A stretch of DNA of 64,000 nt, taken from the NCBI GenBank assembly GCA_022539475.1, contig VCMS01000107.1:222256-286255 (forward strand), read 5' to 3'. This document shows, one piece after another, positions 43,735 through 55,413 of this stretch (positions are counted from its first letter, which is position 1; the number at the start of each line of letters is the position of its first letter). Source of the stretch: Gracilaria domingensis. Lineage: Eukaryota; Rhodophyta; Florideophyceae; Gracilariales; Gracilariaceae. The notes under the pieces are model-generated. The model searched no databases, was not told where the DNA came from, and worked only from the letters and a program-made list of their open reading frames with translations. A program made the translations under genes and the position numbers.

Positions 43735-44151
43735 ATAACAACAACAAACTGCAAGCGATCGGGTGCATAAGGAACTAAGATTTCTGGTACCCTAGGGAGT
43801 CGGACCCCTGACCCCGTATAACCCTCTCTGGTCTCTTGCAAGAACTTGCGCGACCCTGATACTGCAGGTACTGTGACAAACCGAGGTACGCTTCTAGCAA
43901 GCAAACAATCAAGTTCACAAGCGGCCTGATCCTGGAAAGGAGGCCAGCCTACGACACGTCGCCTCCTCGCACCACCGCAGCAGTACGGATCAAAAGCTCG
44001 TTTCAGTTTGTCTTCCCAACAGATCAAGAACCCAACACACAGTCAGGTCACACACAACAAAGGTGAACCACCCCTGTTCGATGCAGTACGTCACGGCACC
44101 CCGTCAACTTCAGCACTGGAGGTACTACCAGGTCTTCCGACCGACACCCTT
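43735..44151 (-). other. E3 leader, distal part
   Basis: Homologous to the distal leader of E1/E6 (matching 50100-50410), including a (CAA)n tract that corresponds to their TTG tract. It ends at CCCTT where E2 inserted. Confidence 0.85.
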
Positions 44152-44933
44152 TGATGGAGGTTATAGCTGGAAAGGGAAGGTTGAGAGAAAGGATGGGGGG
44201 AGTGAAAGGAAGTTCGCCAGCTCTAGCTCGGAATTTATTTGGAGGTGCTCGAGTCACCGCTTATATAGAACTACCTTGCGCAACCATCACAAACCTCCAA
44301 CTCCAAGCAATACCTAAACCACTAGCTAGAGACACTCAATACTACCAATCATCTCCTAACATAACATGGTAACACTCCCACACTATCATGGCAGCTTGTT
44401 GGATGTTGACCTGTGCTGTCACTGAAAACAAAAAGTGCTGGGGAGCATGGGCTGTTTTGGAGGGTGCCGTTGGAAAAGCGCATATGCGCCTCTGCGCAAA
44501 CTCAACGTGAAACGGGCTTCTGATTGGCTACTGCAAATGGTCATATGCATTGTGGTTCGTACAAGTGTTGTGGCGCTAATGGGTTGTTTCCGGGGTACAC
44601 GTGTGTAGCTAGTACACTGGGTATACTGTACATGATGCACAGGGTACACACGTATGTACGTGGACATGTAGGACAGCTTGGTGTAACTTGGGCACTATGG
44701 TGAAGAGTTGATGCGGTGTCAAGAGGATTACAGTGTGGTGTTGTTGGTGACGTAGGACTTGGAGTGAGTTTGTGGTGAAGTGTTGTTGGTGAGCTTGTAC
44801 GTAACTGTTATGGTGTCGTGTAGAGATTACAGTGTGTTGGCACTATGTGAATCTGTGCATGGTCATGGTTATGTGTAGGCACGTAAGTTGTTGTGTACTG
44901 TTGTGCACTGTTGTGCTTTGTTGTTGTAAGCTG
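44152..44933 (-). repeat. E2 outer LTR with internal inversion
   Basis: 44152-44396 is the start of an LTR in minus orientation (plus-strand TGATGGAGG...). It ends with CAGCT, where the remaining LTR part (44397-44928) follows inverted, beginning TGTTGGATG. The inverted part ends GTTGTA and is followed by AGCTG (44929-44933), the inverse of CAGCT, then directly by the next LTR. Restored length is 777 bp, equal to a normal family LTR. Confidence 0.85.
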
Positions 44934-45709
44934 TGATAGAGGTTGAAGCTGAAAGGGAAGGTTGAAGAAAGGATAGGGGAATGAAAGGAAGTTCGCCAGC
45001 TCTGGCTCGGAATTTACTTGGAGGTGCTCGAGTCACCGCTTATATAGAACTACTTTGCGACACCATCGCACAACTCCAACTCCAAGCAATACCAAAACCA
45101 CTAGCTAGAGACACTCAATACTACCAATCATCTTCTAACATAACATGGTAACCCTCCCACACTATCATGGCAGCTTACAACAACAAAGCACAACAGAACA
45201 CAACAGTGCACAACAAGTTACGTGCCTACACATAACCATGACCATGCACAGATTCACATAGTGCCAACACACTGTAATCCCTACACGACACCATAACAGT
45301 TACGTACAAGCTCACCAACAACACTTCACCACAAACTCACTCCTAGTCCTACGTCACCAGCAACACCACACTGTAATCCTCTTGACAACGCATCAACTCT
45401 TCACCATAGTGCCCAAGTTACACCAAGCTGTCCTACATGTCCACGTACATACGTGTGTACCCTGTGCATCATGTACAGTATGCCCAGTGTACTAGCTACA
45501 CACGTGTACCCCGGAAACAACCCATTAGCGCCACAACACTTGTACGAACCACAATGCATATGACCATTTGCAGTAGCCAATCAGAAGCTCGTTTCACGTT
45601 GAGTTTGCGCAGAGGCGCATATGCGCTTTTCCAACGGCACCCTCCAAAACAGCCCATGCTCTCCAGCACTTTTGGTTTTTCAGTGAAAGCACACTGTCAA
45701 CATCCAACA
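44934..45709 (-). repeat. E2 inner 3' LTR
   Basis: 776 bp, plus-strand TGATAGAGG to CATCCAACA, next to the inverse purine tract CTCCCCCTCTGTCAC at 45710-45724. Confidence 0.92.
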
Positions 45710-45729
45710 CTCCCCCTCTGTCACTGACT

Positions 45730-48300
45730 TCAAACTTCTATGTGAGGCACACCACCGGCTTCGCGGAACCTCTCGTGCTTCACTCGCGCAAGTGGCTTAT
45801 TCAGCATGTCGGCAACCATGGAATCCGTCGGGCAGTAGAACAGTACAATCGACTTGGCCTGCAGAGCTTCTCGAGTGAAGTGGAACCGAATCTCAATGTG
45901 TTTGGTTCTCCTGTTCACCACTCCATTTCGAGCAAGGTCAATACTTCCTTTGTTGTCAACATACATGAGAGTTGGTTCAACCAGCAGCTTCACAGACCCA
46001 TCTGCTTCCATGCCAATCACACTGCCAATACCGTTCCAAAGTCGCCTAAGCCAGATCGCCTCCTTGGTGCCAGAGCACAAGCTCACGTACTCAGCCTCCG
46101 CACTGGACAGAGCAACTACCTCCTGTTGACGAGACGACCACGACACAGCACCACCGCACACCATGAACAAGTATCCGCTAGTGGACTTGCGGTTGGCAAC
46201 GTCGCCAGCCCAGTCACAGTCCACAGAGCCGTGCAGTTGCAAATCGGTGCTGGAGTCATACGTCAACCCGAACGTGGTAGTGCCATTGAGGTAGCGAAGA
46301 ACACGCTTGACTGCCTTCCAGTGAGTGTTTCCCGGCTTCATAACATACTTGGCCAGCTTAGCAACAGCATATGAGATGTCTGGACGAGTTCCCACAGAGA
46401 GATACATGAGGCAGCCAATCGCCTGACGATACGGTACATGCGTGAGCACTTCATCGTCAACAGACAGGTCCACACCGCACTCCATAGGAGTGTCAACGGG
46501 TTTCGACAGCTGCATGCCAAATCGCTCCAGGACCTTGTTCGTGTACGCGGACTGCGTCAAGTACAGCTCTCGCTTGGTTCTGTCTCGATGGATTTCAAAT
46601 CCAAGAACCATGCGAGCTTCTTTGAGGTCCTTCATGCGGAAACGACTTGACAGCTCTGCCTTCACACGTTCCACGGTTTTCATGCTCGGACTCGCAATCA
46701 GCAAGTCGTCAACATACAGAGCAATGATAACCAAGAAACCCAGTATGATCCCGGTGTAGACACACTCGTCTGCGTCATTCGACTTGAGGTGCATTTCACC
46801 AACAAGGAAGGCGTATATCTTGGCGTGCCACTGTCTTGGTGCTTGTCTAAGCCCATAGATCGCTTTCTTCAGTCGGCACACCAAGTCCTCCTTTCCCTGC
46901 TGTGTGAACCCCATTGGCTGCTCCATGTACACTGTCTCGTCAAGGTCACCGTTCAGAAACGCAGTCTTCACGTCCATCTGGTGCAAGTGAAAGTCTCGCA
47001 CGGCAGTCACAGACAAGATCATTCTGATGGATGTGAACTTCACCACAGGTGCATAAGTCTCTGAGAAGTCCACACCCTCGATCTGCAGGAAGCCTCTTGC
47101 AACCACACGAGCCTTGTAACGCACTGTCGGTTCACCAGATGACGAAGCCTCATACTTCTGCACATACACCCACTTGGACGAAATCACGTTGTTGTCTGCT
47201 GGCCTTGGCACTAGATCCCAAGTGTCGTGCTCCATCAACGATTGATACTCACTTTTCATCGCCTTCTTCCAAGCTTCGGAATCAGGACGTGACACTGCGT
47301 CACCGTACGACGAAGGAGTATCATCACTGGCTGTAAGCAAAGCAATGGCACCACGCCACCATGAGGATGGCGTCTTTCTCTGACGTGTGGATCTACGAAG
47401 AGGCTGCGTCTCTGGCACTCCTGGCTCATCATGGGCGTCTGGTGTGGTGTGTTCATCCGTACTGGCATTCGTGGTACTCTCGTGAGAAGCTGGTGCAGAA
47501 GGGTCATCTTTAGAATCATCTATGGATGTGTCAGAGGTTGAGGCTTCAGCAGCTCCCGACTTGTCGACCAAGTCGATTTCCTCATAGTCCTCGTGTTCAG
47601 AGTGCTCGTCACTTTCAGTTGCAGAGCACTCGTCAAACCTCACATCTCGTGACACAATCACCTTCTTCTTCTGGCTGTCCCACAACTTGTATCCGTGGGA
47701 GCCTGAAGTGTACCCAATGAAGATGGCTTCTACTGCACGTTCTTCCAGCTTCTTCAACTTGTGATCAACCACCTTGTACCAGCAACGGCTACCAAACACA
47801 CGCAGATTGCTCAGATCAGGCTTCTGTCCATGCCACAGCTCAAACGGAGTTACGTCACTCGGAAGCGCTTTGCAGGTCACTCTGTTGCGCACATACACAG
47901 AAACATTCAGAGCCTCAGCCCAAAAGCCTTTTGGCACATTCTTGTGATGCAATATTGACCTTACCAAGTCCATGAGTGTGCGATTGAACCTCTCGGCAAG
48001 CCCGTTCTGCTGTGGATTGTAAGGCAATGTTCGCTGATGCTCAATACCGTACTGCTCCAGTTTCTCGGAGAATCGATTGGACAGGTACTCACCACCGTTG
48101 TCTGTGCGCAAAGCACGCAGCACACTTTTACGAGCGGTGATGGTTAGCACCTTCCTGCCCATCTGGTTCTCCACAAACCTGAGCCACTTGATGAACATCC
48201 GGAACACCTCACCCTTCGTCTTGAGCATGTACAGAAAGCAGTAACGGCTGTGGTCATCGATGAATGTGACAAAGTAGTGCGAGCCTCCCAAGGACTTCAC
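45730..48300 (-). pseudogene. E2 pol, 3' part (integrase core, RT, RNase H)
   Basis: Open from the E1 insertion point to the stop at 45730. It carries FVTFIDDHSRYCFLYM and RTDNGGEYLSNRFSEKL with AERFNRTLMD (integrase DDE), then DVKTAFLNGDLDETVYM, the RT motif YVDDLLIA, and RNase H (GSVDCDWAGDVANRKSTSG, SSAEAEYVSLCSG). The 5' half of the same gene lies at 56956-55414. The first codons in this frame belong to the E1 LTR and are not part of E2. Confidence 0.92.
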
Positions 48301-49317
48301 TGTTGGATGTTGACCCTGTGCTGTCACTGAAAACCAAAAGTGCTGGGGAGCATGGGCTGTTTTGGAGGGTGCCGTTGGAAAAGCGCATATGCGCCTCTGA
48401 GCAAACTCAACGTGAAACGGGCTTCTGATTGGCTACTGCAAATGGTCATATACATTGTGGTTCGTACAAGTGTTGTGGCGCTAATGGGTTGTTTCCAGGG
48501 TACACGTGTGTAGCTAATACACTGGGCATGCTGTTGGATGTTGACCCTGTGCTGTCACTGAAAACCAAAAGTGCTGGGGAGCATGGGTTGTTTGGAGGGT
48601 GCCGTTGGAAAAGCGCATATGCGCCTCTGAGCAAACTCAACGTGAAACGGGCTTCTGATTGGCTACTGCAAATGGTCATATGCATTGTGGTTGGTACAAG
48701 TGTTGTGGCGCTAATGGGTTGTTTCCAGGGTACAAGTGTGTAGCTAATACACTGGGCGTGCTGTACATGATGCACAGGGTACACACGTATGTACGTGGAC
48801 ATGTAGGACAGCTTGTTGTGACTTTGGCACTATGGTGAAGAGTAGATGCGCTGTCAAAAGCTTTACACTGTGGTATTGTTGGTGACGTAGGACTTGGAGT
48901 GAGTTTGTGGTGACGTGTTAGTTGGTGAGCTTGTACGTAACTGTTATGGTGACGTGTACGGATTACAGTGTGTTGGCACTATGTGAATCTGTGCATGGTC
49001 ATGGTTATGTGTAGGCACGTAACTTGATGTGCACGGTTGTGCACTGTTGTGCGTTGTTGTGCTTTGTTGTTGTAAGCTGTCATGATAGTGTGGCAGTGTT
49101 ACCATGTTATGTTAGAAGATGATTGGTAGTATTGAGTGTCTCTAGCTATTGGTTTAGGTATTGCTTGGAGTTGGAGGTTTGCGATGGTTGCGCAAAGTAG
49201 TTCTATATAAGCGGTGACTCGAGCGCCTCCAAGTAAATTCCGAGCCAGAGCTGGCGAACTTCCTTTCATTCCCCCTATCCTTTCTTCAACCTTCCCTTTC
49301 AGCTTCAACCTCTATCA
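48301..49317 (+). repeat. E1 5' LTR with 231-bp 5' duplication
   Basis: 48301-48531 repeats the first part of the LTR and ends GGGCATGC; the full LTR (48532-49317, 786 bp) then starts again with TGTTGGATG. The two pieces differ at several sites. Regulatory signals: palindrome GCGCATATGCGC (48383-48394 and 48613-48624), ATTGGCT (inverse CCAAT), and TATATAA at 49204-49210 about 110 bp before the LTR end. Confidence 0.9.
49204..49210 (+). promoter_or_regulatory. TATA box of E1 LTR
   Basis: TATATAA followed by GCGGTGACTCGAG, kept in most family LTRs. It would set the transcription start in the last ~80 bp of the LTR. Confidence 0.65.
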
Positions 49318-49332
49318 GGTTATGGGCCCAGC
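49318..49332 (+). promoter_or_regulatory. E1 primer binding site
   Basis: GGTTATGGGCCCAGC immediately after the LTR, complementary to the initiator tRNA-Met anticodon arm. Confidence 0.85.
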
Positions 49333-50563
49333 CCCGCTGACCTCTGCCGTTATCGTTCCCTCTCGCCGCTGATTCTCGCCGCTCTCCCTCACCGCCGTTC
49401 ATCCGCTTCGCTGTTTTCCCTTTCGTTCCCTTCTCCGTTGCGTCGGGTGTGTTGACCGTATCGTTGGTCGGTGTTGACTTTCTTCTTTCGGTCGTTCGTT
49501 CCTCCCTGAGGGCGTTTTGTTGGTGGTGGTTCGACGTTGACTTTCTATCGTGATTGTGTTTGGGCGCTCGTTGTTGCCCGTGTTGTCGATCGCTATCCGC
49601 TTCGTTTGGTCTCCCTCTGTTATTATTGTTGGGATCCCCACGTCGTCTTTGTGGGTTCTGATCCGAGAGGTTGAGGACCTTGTGTTGTTGAAGTCTGTGC
49701 ACTTGTGTGTTGTGCTCAGCATTCGTTTCTGTTGAAGTCCGTGCACTGCGTGTGTGCTCGGCAGGTGTGGTGATCACTTGAGTTTCGGTGCGACGAGCGG
49801 TTGATCCGAGCAATCGGGGACGTTAGTCTGGCGGCTTGAACCAAAGCATTTGTTCCGTCTTGCGAGTTTCCCACCGGTCCTTAGGGGCAGATAACGGTGT
49901 CGGTCGAAAGACCTGGTATTCTTCGCGAGGGCATTTGTAGACGGGGTGCCGTGACGTACTGCACTGGACAGGAGGTGGTCCACCTTTATTGTTGCTGACC
50001 TGACTTTGTGTTGGGTTCTTGATCTGTGGCGAAGGCAAACTGAAACGAGCTTTTGATCCGTACTGCTTCGGTGGTGCGGGGAGGCGACGTGTCGTAGGCT
50101 GACCTCTTTTTTAGGATCAGGCCGCTTGTGAACTTCATTGTTTGCTTGCTAGAAGCATACCTCGGTTTGTCATAGTACCTGCAGTTTCAGGGTCGCGCAA
50201 GTTCTTGCAAGAGACCAGAGAGGGTTTTACTTGGTGAAGGCATATCTTCGGTCATTAACCATCCTCTGGAAGTCTCGTAGAGAGCGACGCACCTTCTCCT
50301 AGAACGCAGGAGGAGGTAGACTGCAGAAGGCGTTTCTTACCCGGAGAGTCTACGGGGGTCAGGGGTCCGACTTTCTAGGGTACCAGGAATCTTAGTTCCT
50401 TTTGCACCCGACTATTCATCTTTATTGTTGTTGTTGTTTGTTGTTATTGTTGTTTGTTGTTGTTTGTTGTTGTTGTTTGCTGTTGTTGTTTACCGCTGTC
50501 GTTTGCTATTGCCGCCTGTCTGCCACCGCATTATCTGGTTCGCTGCAGTTCCTCTCTTACATC
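49333..50563 (+). other. E1 untranslated leader
   Basis: About 1.23 kb without coding features. It ends in a (TTG)n tract (50420-50500) just before gag. Short ORFs on both strands reflect composition. The E6 leader has the same length and few differences. Confidence 0.85.
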
Positions 50564-53500
50564 ATGGACTCGTTTAGTGGGCTCAAGATCGAGAAGTTAG
50601 GTGAGGATAACTTCCATACTTGGAAGCAGAAGATTCAGTATGTACTTGCACTGAAAGACCTCAAGAACCATCTCACCACTTCTGCACCCACGGATGAAGA
50701 GGAACTGGTAAAGTGGCAAATCCGCGACGAAAGGGCTAGAGCTATCATTGGACTCACGCTTGCCGACGAGCACTTGGATCACATTCGAGACATCGAGACT
50801 GCTGCTGACGCATGGAAGGCCATTTGCAATGTGTTTCAACGTAAGACTCTTCTTAACCGAATCAACGCCAGACGTGCCTTCTACTCTGTCAAAATGCGCG
50901 AGGACGAGAAGATGTTGCAATTCATCAATCGTGTTCGGCACTTGGCCTCCGACCTCAAGAGTATGGATGTCAACGTTGAAGAAGAGGACATTGCTATGGC
51001 TGCTCTATGTGGACTTCCGGATCGTTTTGAGCACCTCATTGTTGCAATTGACACCACGATCGGAGATCGCCAACTCACTATGGAGTTTGTGAAGAGCCGT
51101 CTATTGCAAGAAGAGCAACGTATGAGTGATCGTGCCAAGGAGGAGTCCGGTGTTGATGCTGCACTCTTGGGACGCCAGTTTCGTAGGAAGTCATTGAAGT
51201 CGGTTGTGTGTTACTATTGTGGCATAAAGGGTCATATCCAGAAGAACTGTTTCAAAAAGCAACGTGATGGGGCTAACAAGGATCAGATCGATGCTGCTCA
51301 CCCAAGTGTACATACCGCGCTCAACGATGAGCAAGGTACGGGCGGCAGCGATTCTGACTTTGTATGCCTCATTGCGAATGGTGCCAACAAGGCCACTAAC
51401 AGTGACTGGATTGTTGACTCTGGAGCTACTGCGCACATGACTTATGATGACTCAATGTTCCAAACGTTTGAGACAAAGGTGTCGTCGGGTGTGAGTACCG
51501 GCAATGATTCCAAGTTGCAGTCTGTTGGTCACGGAAGTGTGGAGCTCGATCTGACTGTGGAAGGGTCCAAACGTAAGTGCAAGCTAAAGCAGGTGGTGCA
51601 CGTGCCCAACTTGCGGTACCACTGTTGTCAGTGTCGCAGATATGTGATCTGGGCTGCACGGTAGTGTTTGACAAAGAAAAGGTATGTGTGTACAAGGGGT
51701 CAAAAGTGGTTGCCGTTGGGCGCCGCGTCAAAGACCTGTACTACCTTTGCACTGCTGCAGATCAGTTCACGGATACGGATACGGACAGTGCGCTTGTGTC
51801 AGACTTGTCTCTTTGGCATGCTCGAATGGCTCATGTGAATGTGGAAGGCATCAAGCAGATGGTTCGAAACGGTGTTGTGTCAGGTCTGAATGTGGATGTG
51901 GCTCAGAAGCTGGATGTGTGTGGCTCTTGTGTAGTGGGCAAAACAACCCGTGCTCCGACTCCCAAGCAAGGGGGGGAACGAGCTGAACACGTACTGGACC
52001 TGGTACACTCTGATATATCGTGTCCAGTGAACGTGAAGTCCTTGGGAGGCTCGCACTACTTTGTCACATTCATCGATGACCACAGCCGCTACTGCTTCTT
52101 GTACATGCTCAAGACGAAGGATGAGGTGTTCCGGATGTTCATCAAGTGGCTCAGGTTTGTGGAGAACCAGATGGGCAGGAAAGTGTTAACCATCACCGCT
52201 CGCAAGAGTGTGTTGCGTGCATTGCGCACTGACAATGGTGGTGAGTACTTGTCCAATCGGTTCTCCGAAAAGCTTGAGCAGTACGGTATTGAGCATCAGC
52301 GAACTGTGCCTTATAATCCACAGCAGAACGGGCTTGCCGAGAGGTTCAACCGCACACTCATGGACTTGGTCAGGTCAATGTTGCATCACAAGAATGTGCC
52401 AAAAAGCTTTTGGGCTGAGGCTCTGAATGTTTCTGTGTATGTGCGCAACAGAGTGACCTGCAAAGCGCTTCCGAGTGACGTGACGCCGTTTGAGCTGTGG
52501 CATGGACAGAAGCCTGATCTGAGCAATCTGCATGTGTTTGGTAGCCGTTGCTGGTACAAGGTGGTTGATCACAAGTTGAAGAAGCTGGAAGAGCGTGCAG
52601 TGGAGGCCATCTTCATTGGGTACACTTCAGGCTCCCACGGGTACAAGTTGTGGGACAGCCAGAAGAAGAAGGTGATTGTGTCACGAGATGTGAGGTTTGA
52701 CGAGTGCTCTGCAACTGAAAGTGACGAGCACTCTGAAGACGAGGACTATGAGGATATCGACTTGGTCGACAAGTCTGGATCTGCTGAAGGCTCAACCTCC
52801 GACACATCCGCCGATCATTCTGAAGATGATCCTTCTGCACCAGCTTCTCATGAGAGTACCACGAATGCCAGTACGGATGAACACACCACACCAGATCCAC
52901 AAGATGAGCCGGAAGTGACAGAGACGCAGCCCCTTCGTAGATCCACACGTCAGAGAAAGACGCCATCCTCGTGGTGGCGTGGTGCCAGTGCTTTCCTTAC
53001 AGCCAGTGATGATACTCCTTCGTCGTACGGTGACGCAGTGTCACGTCCTGATTCCGAAGCTTGGAAGAAGGCGATGAAGAGTGAGTACGAGTCATTGATG
53101 GAGCATGACACATGGGATCTAGTGCTAAGGCCAGCAGACAGCAACGTGATTTCGTCCAAGTGGGTGTATGTACAGAAGTATGAGGCTTCGTCATCTGGTG
53201 AACCGACAGTTCGTTACAAGGCTCGTGTGGTTGCAAGAGGCTTCCTGCAGATCGAGGGTGTGGACTTCTCAGAGACATATGCACCTGTGGTGAAGTTCAC
53301 ATCCATCAGAATGATCCTGTCAGTGACTGCCGTACGAGACTTCCACTTGCACCAGATGGATGTGAAGACTGCCTTTCTGAACGGTGACCTTGACGAGACA
53401 GTGTACATGGAGCAGCCAATGGGATTCACACAGCAGGGAAAGGAGGACTTGGTGTGCCGACTGAAGAAAGCGATCTATGGGCTTAGACAAGCACCAAGAC

Positions 53501-54603
53501 AGTGGCACGCCAAGATATACGCCTTCCTTGTTGGTGAAATGCACCTCAAGCCGAATGACGCAGACGAGTGTGTCTACACCGGGATCATACTGGGTTTCTT
53601 GGTTATCATTGCTCTGTATGTTGACGACTTGCTGATTGCGAGTCCGAGCATGAAAACCGTGGAACGTGTGAAGGCAGAGCTGTCAAGTCGTTTCCGCATG
53701 AAGGACCTCAAAGAAGCTCGCATGGTTCTTGGATTTGAAATCCATCGAGACAGAACCAAGCGAGAGCTGTACTTGACTCAGTCAGCGTACACGAACAAGG
53801 TCCTGGAGCGATTTGGCATGCAGCTGTCGAAACCCGTTGACACTCCTATGGAGTGCGGTGTGGACTTGTCTGTTGACGAGGAAGTGCTCACGCATGTACC
53901 GTATCGTCAGGCGATTGGCTGCCTCATGTATCTGTCTGTGGGAACTCGTCCAGACATCTCATATGCTGTGGCTAAGCTGGCCAAGTATGTTGAGAAGCCG
54001 GGAAACACTCACTGGAAGGCGGTCAAGCGTGTTCTTCGCTATCTCAATGGCACTACCACGTTCGGGTTGACGTATGGCTCCAGCACCGATTTGCAACTGC
54101 ACGGCTATGTGGACTCTGACTGGGCTGGCGATGTTGCCAACCGCAAGTCCACTAGTGGATACTTGTTCATGATGTGCGGTGGTGCTGTGTCGTGGTCGTC
54201 TCGTCAACAGGAGGTAATTGCTCTGTCGAGTGCAGAGGCTGAGTACGTGAGCTTGTGCTCTGGCACCAAGGAGGCGATCTGGCTTAGGCGACTTTGGAAC
54301 GGCATTGGCAGTGTGATTGGCATGGAAGCAGAGAGGTCTGTAAAGCTGCTGGTTGAACCAACTCCCATGTATGTTGACAACCAGGGCAGCATTGACCTTG
54401 CTCGAAATGGAGTGGTGAACAGGCGAACCAAGCATATTGAAATTCGGTTCCATTTCACTCGAGAAGCTCTGCAGGCCAAGTCGATTGTACTGTTCTACTG
54501 CCCGACGGATTCCATGGTTGCCGACATGCTGAATAAGCCGCTTGCGCGAGTGAAGCACGAGAGGTTCCGCGAAGCCGGTGGAGTGTTTCACATAGAAGTT
54601 TGA
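50564..54603 (+). pseudogene. E1 gag-pol polyprotein, copia type, one-base deletion
   Basis: Starts ATG 50564 (MDSFSGLKIEKLGEDNFHTW). Gag ends with a CCHC knuckle CYYCGIKGHIQKNC (Cys216 onward). Protease has DSGATAH (Asp285). A C is missing between 51622 and 51623 relative to E6, so the frame moves; it resumes as LLSVSQICDLG. Integrase has LWHARMAHVN with CGSC (zinc finger), LVHSDIS, RTDNGGEY and NGLAERFNRTL. RT has YVDD at 53617-53628. RNase H has SDWAGDVANRKSTSG and SSAEAEYVSL. With the base restored by comparison it would encode about 1346 residues in one frame, the normal copia layout. Apart from this, no stop is seen. Confidence 0.95.
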
Positions 54604-54610
54604 AGTCAGT

Positions 54611-54623
54611 GACAGAGGGGGGG
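54611..54623 (+). promoter_or_regulatory. E1 polypurine tract
   Basis: GACAGAGGGGGGG directly before the 3' LTR, the primer for plus-strand synthesis. Confidence 0.85.
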
Positions 54624-55413
54624 TGTTGGATGTTGACCCTGTGCTGTCACTGAAAACGAAAAAGTGCTGGGGAGCCTGGGTTGTTTTGGAGGGTGCCGTT
54701 GGAAAAGCGCATAAGCGCCTCTGAGCAAACTCAACGTGAAACGGGCTTCTGATTGGCTACTGCAAATGGTCATATGCATTGTGGTTGGTACAAGTGTTGT
54801 GGCGCTAATGGGTTGTTTCCAGGGTACAAGTGTGTAGCTAATACACTGGGCGTGCTGTACATGATGCACAGGGTACACACGTATGTACGTGGATATGTAG
54901 GATAGCTTGATGTGACTTTGGCACTATGGTGAAGAGTAGATGCGCTGTCAAAAGGTTTACACTGTGGTATTGTTGGTGACGTAGGACTTGGAGTGAGTTT
55001 GTGGTGACGTGTTAGTTGGTGAGCTTGTACGTAACTGTTATGGTGGCGTGTACGTATTACAGTGTGTTGGCACTATGTGAATCTGTGCATGGTCATGGTT
55101 ATGTGTAGGCACGTAACTTGATGTGCACGGTTGTGCACTGTTGTGCGTTGTTGTGCTTTGTTGTTGTAAGCTGTCATGATAGTGTGGCAGTGTTACCATG
55201 TTATGTTAGAAGATGATTGGTAGTATTGAGTGTCTCTAGCTAGTGGTTTAGGTATTGCTTGGAGTTGGAGTTGTGCGATGGTTGCGCAAAGTAGTTTTAT
55301 ATAAGCGGTGACTGGAGCGCCTCCAAGTAAATTCCGAGCCAGAGCTGGCGAACTTCCCTTCACTCCCCCTATCCTTTCTCTCAACCTTCCGTTCTCAGCT
55401 ACAACCTCTATCA
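54624..55413 (+). repeat. E1 3' LTR
   Basis: 790 bp, TGTTGGATG to CCTCTATCA, followed by the target copy TTCAC. The palindrome is altered to GCGCATAAGCGC. Confidence 0.93.

Larger units (their letters stand above)
48301..55413 (+). mobile_element. E1: near-complete copia-family element inserted in E2 pol
   Basis: Flanked by TTCAC at 48296-48300 and 55414-55418; removing it rejoins the E2 integrase frame at VNVKSLGG. It has a 5' LTR preceded by an extra 231-bp LTR piece, primer site, leader of 1246 bp, gag-pol with a single one-base deletion, a purine tract with seven G and a 790-bp 3' LTR. Confidence 0.95.

Noticed and set aside
49399-49813. ORFs in the copia leader (for example the 175-codon minus frame repeated at 61473-62000)
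   Set aside because: They are conserved only because the leader DNA is, lie antisense to the transcript and have low-complexity composition.
51618-51628. Programmed frameshift between gag and pol in E1
   Set aside because: E6 has an extra C at this point and a single open frame, so the E1 change is a deletion.
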